The notes: generated by a model not told the origin, from the sequence alone. Positions 16,940 through 25,424 are shown, counted from the stretch's first letter. The stretch is DNA of 64,000 bases from Pontibacillus salipaludis (GCF_014642405.1 NZ_BMIN01000004.1:62001-126000), one strand, 5' to 3'. Numbers and translations: made by a program.

Positions 16940-18673
16940 TCACCTTTCTAATAAGGCACGTTCAATTTGTTTCCACTTTTGACGATGCCAAGCAGCATTT
17001 TCTTCCCTGTTTGTTTTTACTTCAATGACGGACAATCCTTTAGCTTCAGAAGTTCTACCTAAAGAATCTCGGAATTGCTCCCATGAGGCTACTTCTTCAT
17101 ACTGTCCACCGTACATCTCAATGACTTTACTGTAGTCAAGGGCTAAAGGCGTTCCAAACAAAGGCTCAAAGTGTTTCTTATGCTCAGCTTGAGGCAAGAA
17201 AGAGAAAATGCCTCCCCCTTCGTTGTTGATCACCACAATTCGAAGATCTAAGTCAAACTGTTTCGCTGCAAATAGACCATTGAGATCATGAAAGAACGAT
17301 AAATCACCCAACACAAGAGTAACCTTCTCACCGTAGGCAGCTGCTCCAAGTGCACTTGAGACAACTCCATCTATGCCATTAGCACCTCGATTAGCTAGTG
17401 TTCGAATCGATTTTGGCGTGGTAAGCATAAAAGTATCTAAATCGCGAATCGGCATACTGTTTCCTACAAAAAGAGAGCCTTCTTCAGGGAAACTCCTTAA
17501 GATCTCCGTAAAGACGTGACCTTCTGAGAGGGTCCCCTCTTCATCTTCTATTAGCGATGCTTTAGCAAGTTGATTGGCTTCTTGCCATTTCTTTAGCCAT
17601 TCAACATCAAAGAAAGATGACTCAAAATGATTAACCCAAGTGTCACAGAAGTGTTTGCCATCAGCAAATATAAGAGAAGCTGCATTTCCACTTGGTTCTC
17701 GGAAGCCTTCATAAGATTCTATAACGTACTGTTCAATTTCAGGATGGTCCTGGAGCATAAGCCAATAAGGTTTCGAAACAGGCATAGCTCCAAAGCGAAT
17801 AATAAAATCAGGAACAAACTGCTCTCTCACGGTTGGACTTTTTAATATTGCATCATAGCTTTCAATTACATGGTCCTTCTCATGTTGACCAGAGCGAACT
17901 TGAGATAGCGGGTCTGCTAGTACCGGAAGCTGTAAATATCGAGCAAGCTGCGTTATCGAAGCTGGTAAATCTTGATCCGTTTGAGGGCCACATACAATTA
18001 AACCTTTTTGATGCTTGTCTACCCTTGATTTAATCTCCGCAATGACCTCCGGTTGAACCGTCCTTTCCCCTTGATAAGCATGATGAAACGATCGTGCAGA
18101 ACCTTCTCCCCATAAATGATCGAGTGAGAAATCAGGAATCAAGGGTGAACGAAACGGAAAGTTCAGATGGACAGGACCAGGGTTATGATCAAGGGATGTG
18201 TAAAACGCTCTCGCAGCCTTGCTGCGTACGTACCTAAGCATTTCTTCACTGCTCTCAGGTAGCGCCATCTCCTCGAACCACTTTACGTACTGACCAAACA
18301 TATGAATCTGATCAATTGCCTGAGGAGCTCCTACATTCCGAAGTTCATGAGGTCGGTCAGCCGTTAATACTAATAAAGGAACACGGCTGTAATAGGCTTC
18401 AACAATCGCTGGATAATAATTGGCAGCTGCTGTTCCAGATGTACATACAAGCGCAACTGGCTTTTGCTGTTCTTTCGCTATACCCAACGCAAAAAAAGCT
18501 GCCGAACGTTCATCTACATGTATCCAATGGTTCACCGCTTCGTGTTCTGCGAAGGTCATGGACAATGGTGTGGACCTCGATCCAGGAGAAAGGACCACAT
18601 CGGTTAATCCTGTCTGGACGAGCTCATCTACAAAATTGGCCACATATCTAGTAAGGGTTTCTGTATGTGTCAT
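16940..18673 (-). CDS. menD: SEPHCHC synthase (MenD), ThDP-dependent
   Basis: A 577-residue thiamine-diphosphate enzyme adding succinic semialdehyde (from 2-oxoglutarate) to isochorismate. It has the N-terminal LSPGSRSTPL and HVDERSAAFFALG motifs (with the conserved Glu), CTSGTAAANYYPA, and the ThDP/metal-binding GDLSFFHDLNGL...NNEGGGIF near the C-terminus. It overlaps menF by ATGA, giving tight coupling. Confidence 0.95.
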   Translation of the reverse strand: MTHTETLTRYVANFVDELVQTGLTDVVLSPGSRSTPLSMTFAEHEAVNHWIHVDERSAAFFALGIAKEQQKPVALVCTSGTAAANYYPAIVEAYYSRVPLLVLTADRPHELRNVGAPQAIDQIHMFGQYVKWFEEMALPESSEEMLRYVRSKAARAFYTSLDHNPGPVHLNFPFRSPLIPDFSLDHLWGEGSARSFHHAYQGERTVQPEVIAEIKSRVDKHQKGLIVCGPQTDQDLPASITQLARYLQLPVLADPLSQVRSGQHEKDHVIESYDAILKSPTVREQFVPDFIIRFGAMPVSKPYWLMLQDHPEIEQYVIESYEGFREPSGNAASLIFADGKHFCDTWVNHFESSFFDVEWLKKWQEANQLAKASLIEDEEGTLSEGHVFTEILRSFPEEGSLFVGNSMPIRDLDTFMLTTPKSIRTLANRGANGIDGVVSSALGAAAYGEKVTLVLGDLSFFHDLNGLFAAKQFDLDLRIVVINNEGGGIFSFLPQAEHKKHFEPLFGTPLALDYSKVIEMYGGQYEEVASWEQFRDSLGRTSEAKGLSVIEVKTNREENAAWHRQKWKQIERALLER

Positions 18674-20058
18674 TCTCTTCCTCCTAAAGCATGAATCATA
18701 GGTAAGAACTTAACAGCAGTTTCTTTGTATTCTTCATCAGGATCAGAGTCTTCTACAATTCCACACCCTGAGAAAAGAATGGCCTGATCTTTCTTTAATA
18801 ACGCTGAGCGTATAGCAACAGCAAATTCACCATTTTGATAACTATCAAACCAACCTACCGGTGAGGCATACCAACCTCTATGGAAAGGTTCATAATCTCT
18901 GATAAACTGAAGAGAATCCTCTCTTGGATACCCACCTAAAGCAGGAGTCGGATGGAGCTTCTCAACGATTTCTAATAACGATACACCTTCTTTAAGCGTT
19001 CCACTCACAGGTGTATAAAGGTGTTGCAAGTTACGAAGCGGATATAAAACAGGCGAATCTGGTACGTGAACATTTTCACAACAACCTGTTACAGCTTTTT
19101 TTATCATTTGTACAACAAAGTCGTGTTCCTGCAAATTTTTCTCATCACGGATCAGCGCTTGGCCTAAAGCTTCATCTTCTTTTGGAGTTCTGCCACGTGG
19201 CACCGTTCCTGCCAAGCACGTTGATAACAGTTCATTTTCTTCAACTTTAACAAGGCGTTCAGGTGTCGCTCCCACAAAACAAGAGTCTCCACTTTCAAAC
19301 GCAAATATATAACTTTGTGTCTGCTCTTCTTTCAATTGGCGGATTACAGAAGAAGCCTTACGATCATCTGAAAATGACAGAATCATCTCTCTGGCCAAAA
19401 CAACTTTCCCTAATCGTTTACTTTTTATATGATCCGTCGCTTTAGATACAATTTCTTTGAATTCAAAAGGACGAACTTCTTCTTGATTCGTAACCCTCAC
19501 ATCATCTTCATAAGTGAACGTTCCAGCAAGTAATTTCTGGTATTCTTCTGTAACAAGATTAAATAGTTCATCCTCGTTATCGTTTGGATGAATCATCATA
19601 TTAATCGTTAAATAGGTCTCTTCTCCCCACTCAGTCAACAAATACATTGGAATTAAGACTTTACTGTTAGGAAAATCACTCCATGTTCCATTCTCTTCCT
19701 TTAAAGGATCAAACGAAAACCCACCTAAAGCAACAGGCCCTGTGCCGGGAACTTCGTATGGGTTGTCAATTATAGCCTCTTCTAGAACATCATTCCACAT
19801 TTGCCTAGTCGAGAAAAAGCGATTTTGCTCAGCCTCAAAGGTATAAGCCGACCCGACACCTACAAGAGTGAACACTGTATCAGCACTTGTCCAATATACC
19901 CGTTCCCCCTGATAAACTTTCCCCGCCTGGAAAAAACCAAGGGAATCAACTGAATCTAACCTAGTGGTTACACTTATAAGCTGAGGCGTGTCTATATGCT
20001 TTCTATTTGAAAGAGCTTTATAAAGCTTTTCATGATAAAACGAAGTTGTTTCAATCAA
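18670..20058 (-). CDS. menF: Isochorismate synthase (MenF)
   Basis: A chorismate-utilising enzyme of 462 residues that makes isochorismate, the entry step to menaquinone. The C-terminal chorismate-binding domain shows RLGKVVLARE, the ATPERLV segment, STCLAGTVPRG, PTPALGGYPRE, and GWYASPVGWFD. TTG at 20058 is chosen because GGAGG lies 8 bp before it; the TTG at 20073 has no ribosome site. It is the first gene of the operon and is divergent from menA across the hairpin array. Confidence 0.92.
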   Translation of the reverse strand: MIETTSFYHEKLYKALSNRKHIDTPQLISVTTRLDSVDSLGFFQAGKVYQGERVYWTSADTVFTLVGVGSAYTFEAEQNRFFSTRQMWNDVLEEAIIDNPYEVPGTGPVALGGFSFDPLKEENGTWSDFPNSKVLIPMYLLTEWGEETYLTINMMIHPNDNEDELFNLVTEEYQKLLAGTFTYEDDVRVTNQEEVRPFEFKEIVSKATDHIKSKRLGKVVLAREMILSFSDDRKASSVIRQLKEEQTQSYIFAFESGDSCFVGATPERLVKVEENELLSTCLAGTVPRGRTPKEDEALGQALIRDEKNLQEHDFVVQMIKKAVTGCCENVHVPDSPVLYPLRNLQHLYTPVSGTLKEGVSLLEIVEKLHPTPALGGYPREDSLQFIRDYEPFHRGWYASPVGWFDSYQNGEFAVAIRSALLKKDQAILFSGCGIVEDSDPDEEYKETAVKFLPMIHALGGRE

Positions 20059-20191
20059 ATGAATGCCCTCCAATCATCAGGGACTTTGTCACTATATATT
20101 TTGGCACAACAGTACTATTATATCGAAAAATCATTATAAATCATAAAATCCCATCTTTATTTTATTCCCTTTTTTAATATAGAACAAGTAA

Positions 20192-20816
20192 AAAGAAAAG
20201 CACAGGCGACTGTTCAGCCCCGTACGCATAAGCAAGCTACTGCAAGTCTGCGCAGCAGACTGGAGGTAGATTGCTTATGACGCTAGGGGCTAGGAGCCGG
20301 AGCTAGATCTAAAGAAAAGCGCAGGCGGCTGCATAAGAGGAAGTTCGACTAAAACCGTCACGTCCTGTGACAACGTCGAACGACCCCACCTCGTGTGGGG
20401 CCGGATAAGACAGCTTTTCGGAAAAGGCGATTAGCCTTTGGAGAAAAGATGACTTATCACGCTAGGCCCTCCCCGCCGGAGCTAGATCAAAGAAAAGCAC
20501 AGGCGACTGTTCAGCCCCGTATGCATAAGCAAGATAACGGAAGTTCGCGGACCGGACTGCAGTTCTCTTGCTTATGACACTAGGGGCTAGGAGCCGGAGC
20601 TAGATCTAATGAAAAGCGCAGGCGGGTTGGTCAAGGGCGTACGGATAAGTAAGCTGCTGCAAGTCTGCGTAGCAGACTGGAAGTAGATTACTTATCTCGC
20701 TAGCCCTTACCCGCCGGAGCTAGATCCAGAAAAGCACAGGGGGCTTGGTCATATGAAGAGGAAGTTCGACTAAAACCGTCACGTCCTGTGACAACGTCGA
20801 ACGACCCGCATCCTGT
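20192..20816 (+). repeat. Tandem array of about 119-bp hairpin units between menF and menA
   Basis: Five consecutive units: 20192-20310, 20311-20489 (carrying an extra module), 20490-20607, 20608-20728 and a truncated 20729-20816. Each begins GAAAAGCRCAGG and complete units end GGAGCTAGATC. Units fold as long hairpins: unit 4 pairs GGCGGGT...AAGGGC with GCCCTT.ACCCGCC, ATAAGTAA with TTACTTAT, and GTCTGCG.AGCAGAC at the tip. Units 1 and 3 are the closest pair. They belong to the same family as the 119-bp elements in R1 and R2. Confidence 0.85.
20338..20402 (+). repeat. Hairpin module embedded in array unit 2
   Basis: It begins GAGGAAGTTCGACTAAAACC and ends TCGTGTGGGGCC. It is copied nearly unchanged in the truncated unit 5 (20757-20808) and, in reverse, inside arm A of R1 (1514-1580). 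It is therefore an independently spreading block or a recombining part of the family. Confidence 0.75.
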
Positions 20817-20924
20817 TATCCCAATAAAAACAGTAAATTCAATACTTTTATATAGAGAAGTTTTAACAAGCATAACTACCCAATACAAGCACCTATATGG
20901 TAGCTCCTAAAGGCTCTTTCCGTA

Positions 20925-20953
20925 TTGACAGTGTCATACAGTTTGCCTAAACT
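20925..20953 (+). promoter_or_regulatory. Candidate menA promoter
   Basis: TTGACA (20925-20930) and TAAACT (20948-20953) are separated by 17 bp, 46 bp before the menA start. The -35 is perfect and the -10 is 4/6. Confidence 0.5.
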
Positions 20954-20998
20954 GAAATAGGACTATTATAAAATAGTCATAATTAAGGAGAGAAAAAG

Positions 20999-21946
20999 AT
21001 GCAAAGCATGAACAAAAAAGATATACAAACAGCCTTGAATGAACGTAAAGGTTGGCAAGTTTGGTGGCGATTGTTACGACCACATACGTTAACTGCAGCG
21101 TTTGTGCCTGTATTCATTGGTACTATGTTGGCAGGACTTGATGGTTCGTTTCATTTAGGTTTATTTCTCGCTATGCTTCTGGCTTCAATCCTCATCCAGG
21201 CAGCTACAAACATGTTCAATGAGTATTATGACTATGTGCGTGGTTTAGATACAGAGCAATCTGTGGGAATCGGCGGAGCTATTGTTCGTGATGGCATACC
21301 TCCCAAAAAGGTATTAGCACTTGCGCTCAGCTTCTTTGGTGTAGCAATGATTTTAGGTGTTTATATCTGTATCTTAACGACTTGGTGGATTGCTGCAATT
21401 GGCATTGCTTCTATGTTATGCGGCTATTTATACACAGGAGGCCCTTACCCAATAGCTTATACACCTTTTGGTGAGCTTGTTTCTGGATTCTTTATGGGGA
21501 CCGTCATTATAGGAATCAGTTACTACATTCAAACGAATATGGTAACATCTCAAGTGATTCTTATTTCCATTCCTGTTGCCATTTTAATCGGCGCAATTTT
21601 ACTTGCTAACAACATACGTGATCTAGAAGGAGATCAAGAGAACGGACGAAAAACACTGGCCATTCTCTTTGGACGTAAAGGAGCCATTCGCTTCCTTGCC
21701 ACGTTGTTTGGGTTAGCTTACGTATTAACAATTATTTATATTGCAATTGGCTTACTTCCTTTATGGTCTCTAATCGTATTGATCAGTTTAGCTAAACCCA
21801 AAGGAGCTGTTCAAACATTCTCCAAAAATTCTACTCCTTTGGCAATGATGCCAGCTATGAAATATACAGCTCAGACCAATACAATCTTTGGCTTTTTACT
21901 TGGCCTTTCGCTATTATTTCAATTTATTATACCCGTATCATGGTAA
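20999..21946 (+). CDS. menA: 1,4-Dihydroxy-2-naphthoate polyprenyltransferase (MenA)
   Basis: A 315-residue UbiA-family membrane prenyltransferase that attaches the isoprenoid tail to DHNA. The first Asp-rich motif NMFNEYYDYVRGLD (about residues 75-88) and the second, NNIRDLEGDQENGRKTL, bind the prenyl diphosphate through Mg2+. Around 8-9 membrane segments follow the RPHTLTAAFVPVFIG entry. The ribosome site is AAGGAG. It is divergent from the menF operon, so the pathway genes are grouped but on separate transcripts. Confidence 0.95.
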   Translation: MQSMNKKDIQTALNERKGWQVWWRLLRPHTLTAAFVPVFIGTMLAGLDGSFHLGLFLAMLLASILIQAATNMFNEYYDYVRGLDTEQSVGIGGAIVRDGIPPKKVLALALSFFGVAMILGVYICILTTWWIAAIGIASMLCGYLYTGGPYPIAYTPFGELVSGFFMGTVIIGISYYIQTNMVTSQVILISIPVAILIGAILLANNIRDLEGDQENGRKTLAILFGRKGAIRFLATLFGLAYVLTIIYIAIGLLPLWSLIVLISLAKPKGAVQTFSKNSTPLAMMPAMKYTAQTNTIFGFLLGLSLLFQFIIPVSW

Positions 21947-22038
21947 AAGGAAGCAGAATAATGGAACATTTCACTTTGAAGCGCACCCATCGTTCTGTCT
22001 AAATGAAATAGGTAACCAAAATAGTTCATCATTATTCA

Positions 22039-22104
22039 AATGCTCCCCTCTAAGTAGACAGTTTAAATTAATAACTGTTGTCTTTGGAGGGGAGCATTTT
22101 TATT
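22039..22104 (+). terminator. Terminator after menA
   Basis: AATGCTCCCCTC / GAGGGGAGCATT stem with a second inner stem (GACAGTT/AACTGTTGTC), then TTTTATT. Confidence 0.8.
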
Positions 22105-22204
22105 CAAAGGCAGGATTGTCCACATCATAAGAGGAATACAGATAGAAGTACCGTTATGTTTGATTCTAGATTGAAAAGGAAATAAAAAAGAAAGGAACGA
22201 TGAT

Positions 22205-22597
22205 ATGAATTTAACAGCTAAAAATACATTATTGGGAGCTTTAGGGATTGAAGAGGTTGAGATGAAAAAGGAACGTGTCGTTTTGTCTATGCCTGTAGAT
22301 GAGCGTACCCACCAGCCTCTTGGTTTTTTACACGGAGGGGCAAGCGTCGCTCTTGCGGAAACAGCAGCAAGTATTGGTTCTATTCTCCACGTTGATATGG
22401 AAGAATATAATGTGTTCGGCATTGAAATTAACGCCAACCATATTAAAGCGAAGCGAAGCGGTACGGTTTACGGCATTGCTACTCCAACACACATTGGGAA
22501 AAGTACAATGGTATGGGAAATCAAAGTAGTGGATGAAGAAGATGAACTGATCTGCCTTTCGCGCTGTACCGTCGGTGTTGTTCCAAAAAAGAAATAG
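22205..22597 (+). CDS. Hotdog-fold acyl-CoA thioesterase, candidate DHNA-CoA hydrolase
   Basis: A 130-residue PaaI/YuxO-type hotdog protein. The signature FLHGGASVALAETAAS (about residues 41-56) has the conserved His-Gly-Gly and the catalytic Glu. The last strand SRCTVGVVPKKK is typical. A thioesterase is needed between MenB (DHNA-CoA) and MenA (DHNA), and this gene directly follows menA. A MenI-like role is therefore a reasonable inference. It could instead be a general acyl-CoA thioesterase. Confidence 0.75.
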   Translation: MNLTAKNTLLGALGIEEVEMKKERVVLSMPVDERTHQPLGFLHGGASVALAETAASIGSILHVDMEEYNVFGIEINANHIKAKRSGTVYGIATPTHIGKSTMVWEIKVVDEEDELICLSRCTVGVVPKKK

Positions 22598-22630
22598 TCT
22601 CTCCTCCTCCCTCATTTGAAAGGAGTATTC

Positions 22631-23005
22631 ATGATGTTAACTGATCAGCAATTACAAGAACTTAAAAAGCAACTACATGTTATGAAAGAAGAAGCGGAAA
22701 AGGAACACCATAATCATGATGGTTATGTAAATGAAGAAGAGGACCAAGGAAACTCAGTCGGTGAATTATCAAATGTAAATAGCCACCCCGGCGACCTTGG
22801 CACTGAGAAATTTGAACGAGAAAAAGCTTACACTCTTAGCGAACATGCGGAGGAACAGCTTGAGGAGATTAATGCAGCACTCGAACGTATAGAAAAAGGA
22901 ACATATGGCTATTCCGAACATTCAGGGAAACCCATCCCCTATGAGCGACTACAGGCGATGCCTACTGCTCGATACTTGGTTGAAGAACAAGAAGAATCCT
23001 CTTAA
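22631..23005 (+). CDS. yteA: YteA/DksA-like protein lacking the zinc cysteines
   Basis: A 124-residue protein with an N-terminal coiled coil (residues 3-30, QQLQELKKQLHVMKEEAEKE) and a C-terminal DksA/TraR-like segment, GTYGYSEHSGKPIPYERLQA. In zinc-binding relatives this stretch begins with Cys (for example YGxCExSGKPI). Here the positions are Ser or other residues and the protein has no Cys at all. AGGAG at 22621 suits either ATG 22631 or ATG 22634. The yteA-family name rests on the coiled coil and SGKPIP motif. Confidence 0.78.
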   Translation: MMLTDQQLQELKKQLHVMKEEAEKEHHNHDGYVNEEEDQGNSVGELSNVNSHPGDLGTEKFEREKAYTLSEHAEEQLEEINAALERIEKGTYGYSEHSGKPIPYERLQAMPTARYLVEEQEESS

Positions 23006-23022
23006 TGGAAAAGGCACATATG

Positions 23023-23068
23023 AGGCAAGCTATATAACAACATATGTTGTGTAGCTTGCCTTCCTCTT
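23023..23068 (+). terminator. Hairpin between yteA-like gene and tspO
   Basis: GGCAAGCTA (23024-23032) pairs with TAGCTTGCC (23052-23060), with an inner ACAACATATGTTGT stem. Only a short T-rich tail (TTCCTCTTT) follows, so termination may be partial. Confidence 0.55.
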
Positions 23069-23099
23069 TGTCTAATTCATTGGAAAGGAGCAGGAGATC

Positions 23100-23588
23100 A
23101 TGAACAAAGTAGTAAAAGGAACTCTACTTTTCTTACTTATTTACGGGTTATTTAGCATATCAGGATTCTTGTTTCCTATTGATCAAGAATGGTATAACAG
23201 CTTAGACAAGCCTTCCTGGACTCCATCAGGATCAATAATCGGAATCATTTGGGCTGTACTTTTCGCCTTTATCTCACTATCTATTGTGTTGGCGTGGAAT
23301 TCAAAGGGAGAAGAGCCATTTTCCCCACTGTTTTGGATCATCTTTATTATTAATTATGTAACGAATCAATTATTTAGCTTCTTCCAATTTGAGATGAAAG
23401 ACTTACTACTTGCGACGGTAGATACTTTTTTAGTAGCCGTTACAACCGGCATTCTAATCATTTTAATCCGGAAGTACAATAAGGTTAGCCCATGGCTCCT
23501 TGTGCCATACCTCCTTTGGACAACGTTTGCTACCTATTTAGCCTTTACTTTTTATAGGTTAAACCCAACGGAAACATTCCTGATGTAG
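23100..23588 (+). CDS. TspO/MBR-family membrane protein
   Basis: A 162-residue protein with five predicted membrane helices, matching the TspO (translocator protein) family that binds tetrapyrroles. Diagnostic parts are LDKPSWTPSGSIIGIIWAVL (about residues 36-55) and the C-terminal WLLVPYLLWTTFATYLAFTF, with the conserved aromatic and proline residues. The ribosome site is AAAGGAGCAGG. The B. subtilis relative is YtaB, next to yteA, which agrees with the neighbour here. Confidence 0.88.
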   Translation: MNKVVKGTLLFLLIYGLFSISGFLFPIDQEWYNSLDKPSWTPSGSIIGIIWAVLFAFISLSIVLAWNSKGEEPFSPLFWIIFIINYVTNQLFSFFQFEMKDLLLATVDTFLVAVTTGILIILIRKYNKVSPWLLVPYLLWTTFATYLAFTFYRLNPTETFLM

Positions 23589-23825
23589 GGAACAAAATCC
23601 TCATTACCTTTGTAAACGTTTAACAAATCCATTAAAATGTATGAAGAAGTTATTGATTCTATTTAAACTTCTTGTTTAAATAGAAAAAAGAATCATGTTA
23701 GAGTAATACTCTAGGGAGAATGACGGCCTTTGAATAAGGGTATAGATAAGGAAACCCTTGGCCTGAATCTTGACACAAACGAAAAACAAAAAACAACTAC
23801 ATTTCACTAGGAAGGGGAACTTCTC

Positions 23826-24131
23826 ATGGCTGATGAAAATATGAGCAAAGATTTAGTAAATGCTGCGTTTGAAAAGAAAAATGCAGAAGAAGAACAGCAA
23901 CAACAAGAGGAAGAAAAAGTAAAAGAAGAAGATAAAGCAACCGAAGGCGATATTATCACCTTCCAAAGAGACGGCCAACAGTTAGAAGCTGTCGTAACTT
24001 CTTCTAAATTAGAAAACTCGGTTGTTTGCGACATGACAATCATGGATGATTTTCATGAGCGTAATTTAGACTTCGAGAAAACCGTTGTCGCTCATACAAA
24101 ATACAGCATTAAAAAACGCCGCGACGTTTAG
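23826..24131 (+). CDS. DUF2187 (YkvS-like) protein with acidic N-terminal extension
   Basis: A 101-residue protein. The C-terminal 60 residues carry the small SH3-like DUF2187 fold: GDIITFQRDGQQLEAVVTSS, then SVVCDMTIMDD and TVVAHTKYSIKKR. The first 40 residues are very rich in Glu, Gln and Lys (KKNAEEEQQQQEEEKVKEED) and probably form a charged helix not present in the 60-odd-residue B. subtilis YkvS. Function is unknown. The 237-bp upstream gap contains two short hairpins, including TCTATTTAAAC/GTTTAAATAGA at about 23658-23684. Confidence 0.8.
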   Translation: MADENMSKDLVNAAFEKKNAEEEQQQQEEEKVKEEDKATEGDIITFQRDGQQLEAVVTSSKLENSVVCDMTIMDDFHERNLDFEKTVVAHTKYSIKKRRDV

Positions 24132-24142
24132 GTTCAACCATA

Positions 24143-24178
24143 AAGAGCATCACACTTCTAAAGTGTGATGTTCTTTTT
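24143..24178 (+). terminator. Terminator after DUF2187 gene
   Basis: AGAGCATCACACTT / AAGTGTGATGTTCT stem followed by T5. Confidence 0.85.
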
Positions 24179-24223
24179 ATCAAACACCCCAACCCCATAC
24201 CCCTATTTAATATAGAATATTAT

Positions 24224-24386
24224 TGAATAGCAGGAACTTTTATGTAGATAGGGTCGTTACTTTTTTTGAGTGCTAGAGATGTCTGGGGGACGACTCGCTT
24301 TCCCGAACCACCTCACGCTCCAACAACGCAAACGGAAACATTCTGTCAGCTTCGAGTCTTCAACATCACTACCATATTCTTGAGCA
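24224..24386 (-). repeat. Composite repeat R5, internally deleted (A/B fusion)
   Basis: The left part follows arm A up to GACTCGCTTTCC (24300). The sequence then jumps to the extreme right of arm B, CGAACCACC, and its flank AACGGAAACATTCTGTCAGC. About 330 bp expected from R3 are missing. The shared TTTCC at the junction suggests deletion between short direct matches. It sits between two terminators of convergent genes. Confidence 0.8.
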
Positions 24387-24423
24387 AATATTGATAAACA
24401 TTAAGTACATATTCAAGAATACA

Positions 24424-24459
24424 AAGAAGTCCCCTGCACATTAGTGCAGGGGACTTCTT
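24424..24459 (-). terminator. Terminator after ribU
   Basis: AAGAAGTCCCCTGCAC / GTGCAGGGGACTTCTT stem with a short loop and TTTG tail on the minus strand. Confidence 0.8.
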
Positions 24460-24472
24460 TATATATTTATTG

Positions 24473-25060
24473 CTATGCAGCTTTAATTGATTTCGTTTGT
24501 TTCTGTTCAAACCATGGCCTCATTTTTACGAATAAAGGAACAAAGAGCATTCCAACGATAATGCCTTTTACAGCATTAAACGGCATGATAAATGCTGTTA
24601 CATAGGCCATTTTTGATCCTGCTACTTCAAAGCCCATCAACCATGTATAAGCTGGTAGGATGACAAGATAGTTTAATACAGACATACCGAGTGTCATTAC
24701 GATCGTACCTGTCACAAGACCAGATACAACACCTTTTACACTCTTGAAACGGTGATATAACAAGGAAACTGGCAAGATAAACATAACTCCAGCTAAGAAG
24801 TTAGCACTTGCACCAATAGGGTCTCCACTTCCAAGCATGAAGTGAAGGCCATTTTTCATAGCTTCCACAATAATACCGGCTACCGGTGAGAATATTAATG
24901 CCGCAAATAAAGCTGGAACATCACTGAAATCCACTTTTAAAAATCCTGGCAAAAATGGAAGCGGAAAGTCCAACAGCATTAATAATAGTGATATGGTGCT
25001 CATTAACGAGAGCGTAATGAGCTTGAATAATTTGGATGACTGACCTCTTGGTTTCATCAT
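24473..25060 (-). CDS. ribU: Riboflavin ECF transporter S component (RibU)
   Basis: A 195-residue membrane protein with about six hydrophobic segments, matching the substrate-binding S component of energy-coupling-factor riboflavin transporters. Supporting features are LDFPLPFLPGFLKVDFSDVPAL near residue 30 and the C-terminal NAVKGIIVGMLFVPLF. An FMN riboswitch and terminator lie directly upstream, which makes riboflavin very likely the substrate. The shared EcfA/A'/T module is not in this window. The start follows GGAGGAGATCG; a second in-frame ATG directly follows the first. Confidence 0.93.
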   Translation of the reverse strand: MMKPRGQSSKLFKLITLSLMSTISLLLMLLDFPLPFLPGFLKVDFSDVPALFAALIFSPVAGIIVEAMKNGLHFMLGSGDPIGASANFLAGVMFILPVSLLYHRFKSVKGVVSGLVTGTIVMTLGMSVLNYLVILPAYTWLMGFEVAGSKMAYVTAFIMPFNAVKGIIVGMLFVPLFVKMRPWFEQKQTKSIKAA

Positions 25061-25139
25061 CGATCTCCTCCTTCATCTTTACTCTCGATTCACATCCCAG
25101 ATGAAGGTGAGCGAATAAATCGCTATAGTGCATTCCATC

Positions 25140-25173
25140 AAAAAATCCCTCAAGCATATAGTTGCTTCAGGGT
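25140..25173 (-). terminator. Riboswitch-controlled terminator upstream of ribU
   Basis: CCCTGAAGCA / TGCTTGAGGG stem followed by T6 on the minus strand, between the FMN aptamer and the ribU start. FMN binding would be expected to favour this hairpin and stop transcription. Confidence 0.85.
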
Positions 25174-25226
25174 TGATAAAAGACCATAGAGAAATAAAGG
25201 TATCATATATACCTATTTTCGCTCTA

Positions 25227-25375
25227 CATCTTCTCCCATCCAGACTGTAACTGTCGGTCCCGGATTCTCACCAGGTCCACCGATCGGCACATATATGCGC
25301 CAAGCGGGTCACGGACTTAGAACACCAAGTGGGTCCCTCACCGTCGGTCGGGAATTTCACCCTGCCCCGAAGATG
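25227..25375 (-). ncRNA. FMN riboswitch (RFN element)
   Basis: On the minus strand the conserved RFN blocks appear in order: GAAGATG opening P1, TCGGGGCAGGGTGAAATTCC, CGACCGACGGTGA, then GGTGAGAATCCGGGACCGAC, CAGTTACAGTCTGGATGGGA and GAAGATG closing P1. The aptamer lies ahead of ribU and its attenuator. Confidence 0.97.
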
Positions 25376-25398
25376 GAATCGTATTTAGTTGAGTACAA

Positions 25399-25424
25399 TT
25401 CTCATTATAACTTCTAATTGAGAA
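25399..25424 (-). promoter_or_regulatory. ribU promoter -10 within an inverted repeat
   Basis: TATAAT on the minus strand (25404-25409) lies 29 bp upstream of the aptamer. It is enclosed by TTCTCATTA...TAATTGAGAA, a 26-bp imperfect palindrome that could be a repressor site. The -35 match is poor. The rest of 25376-25564 is AT-rich with nothing else I can name. Confidence 0.45.

Noticed and set aside
23640-23790. Possible structured leader or riboswitch before the DUF2187 gene
   Set aside because: Short hairpins are present, but the sequence matches no riboswitch class I know and has no clear attenuator pairing.
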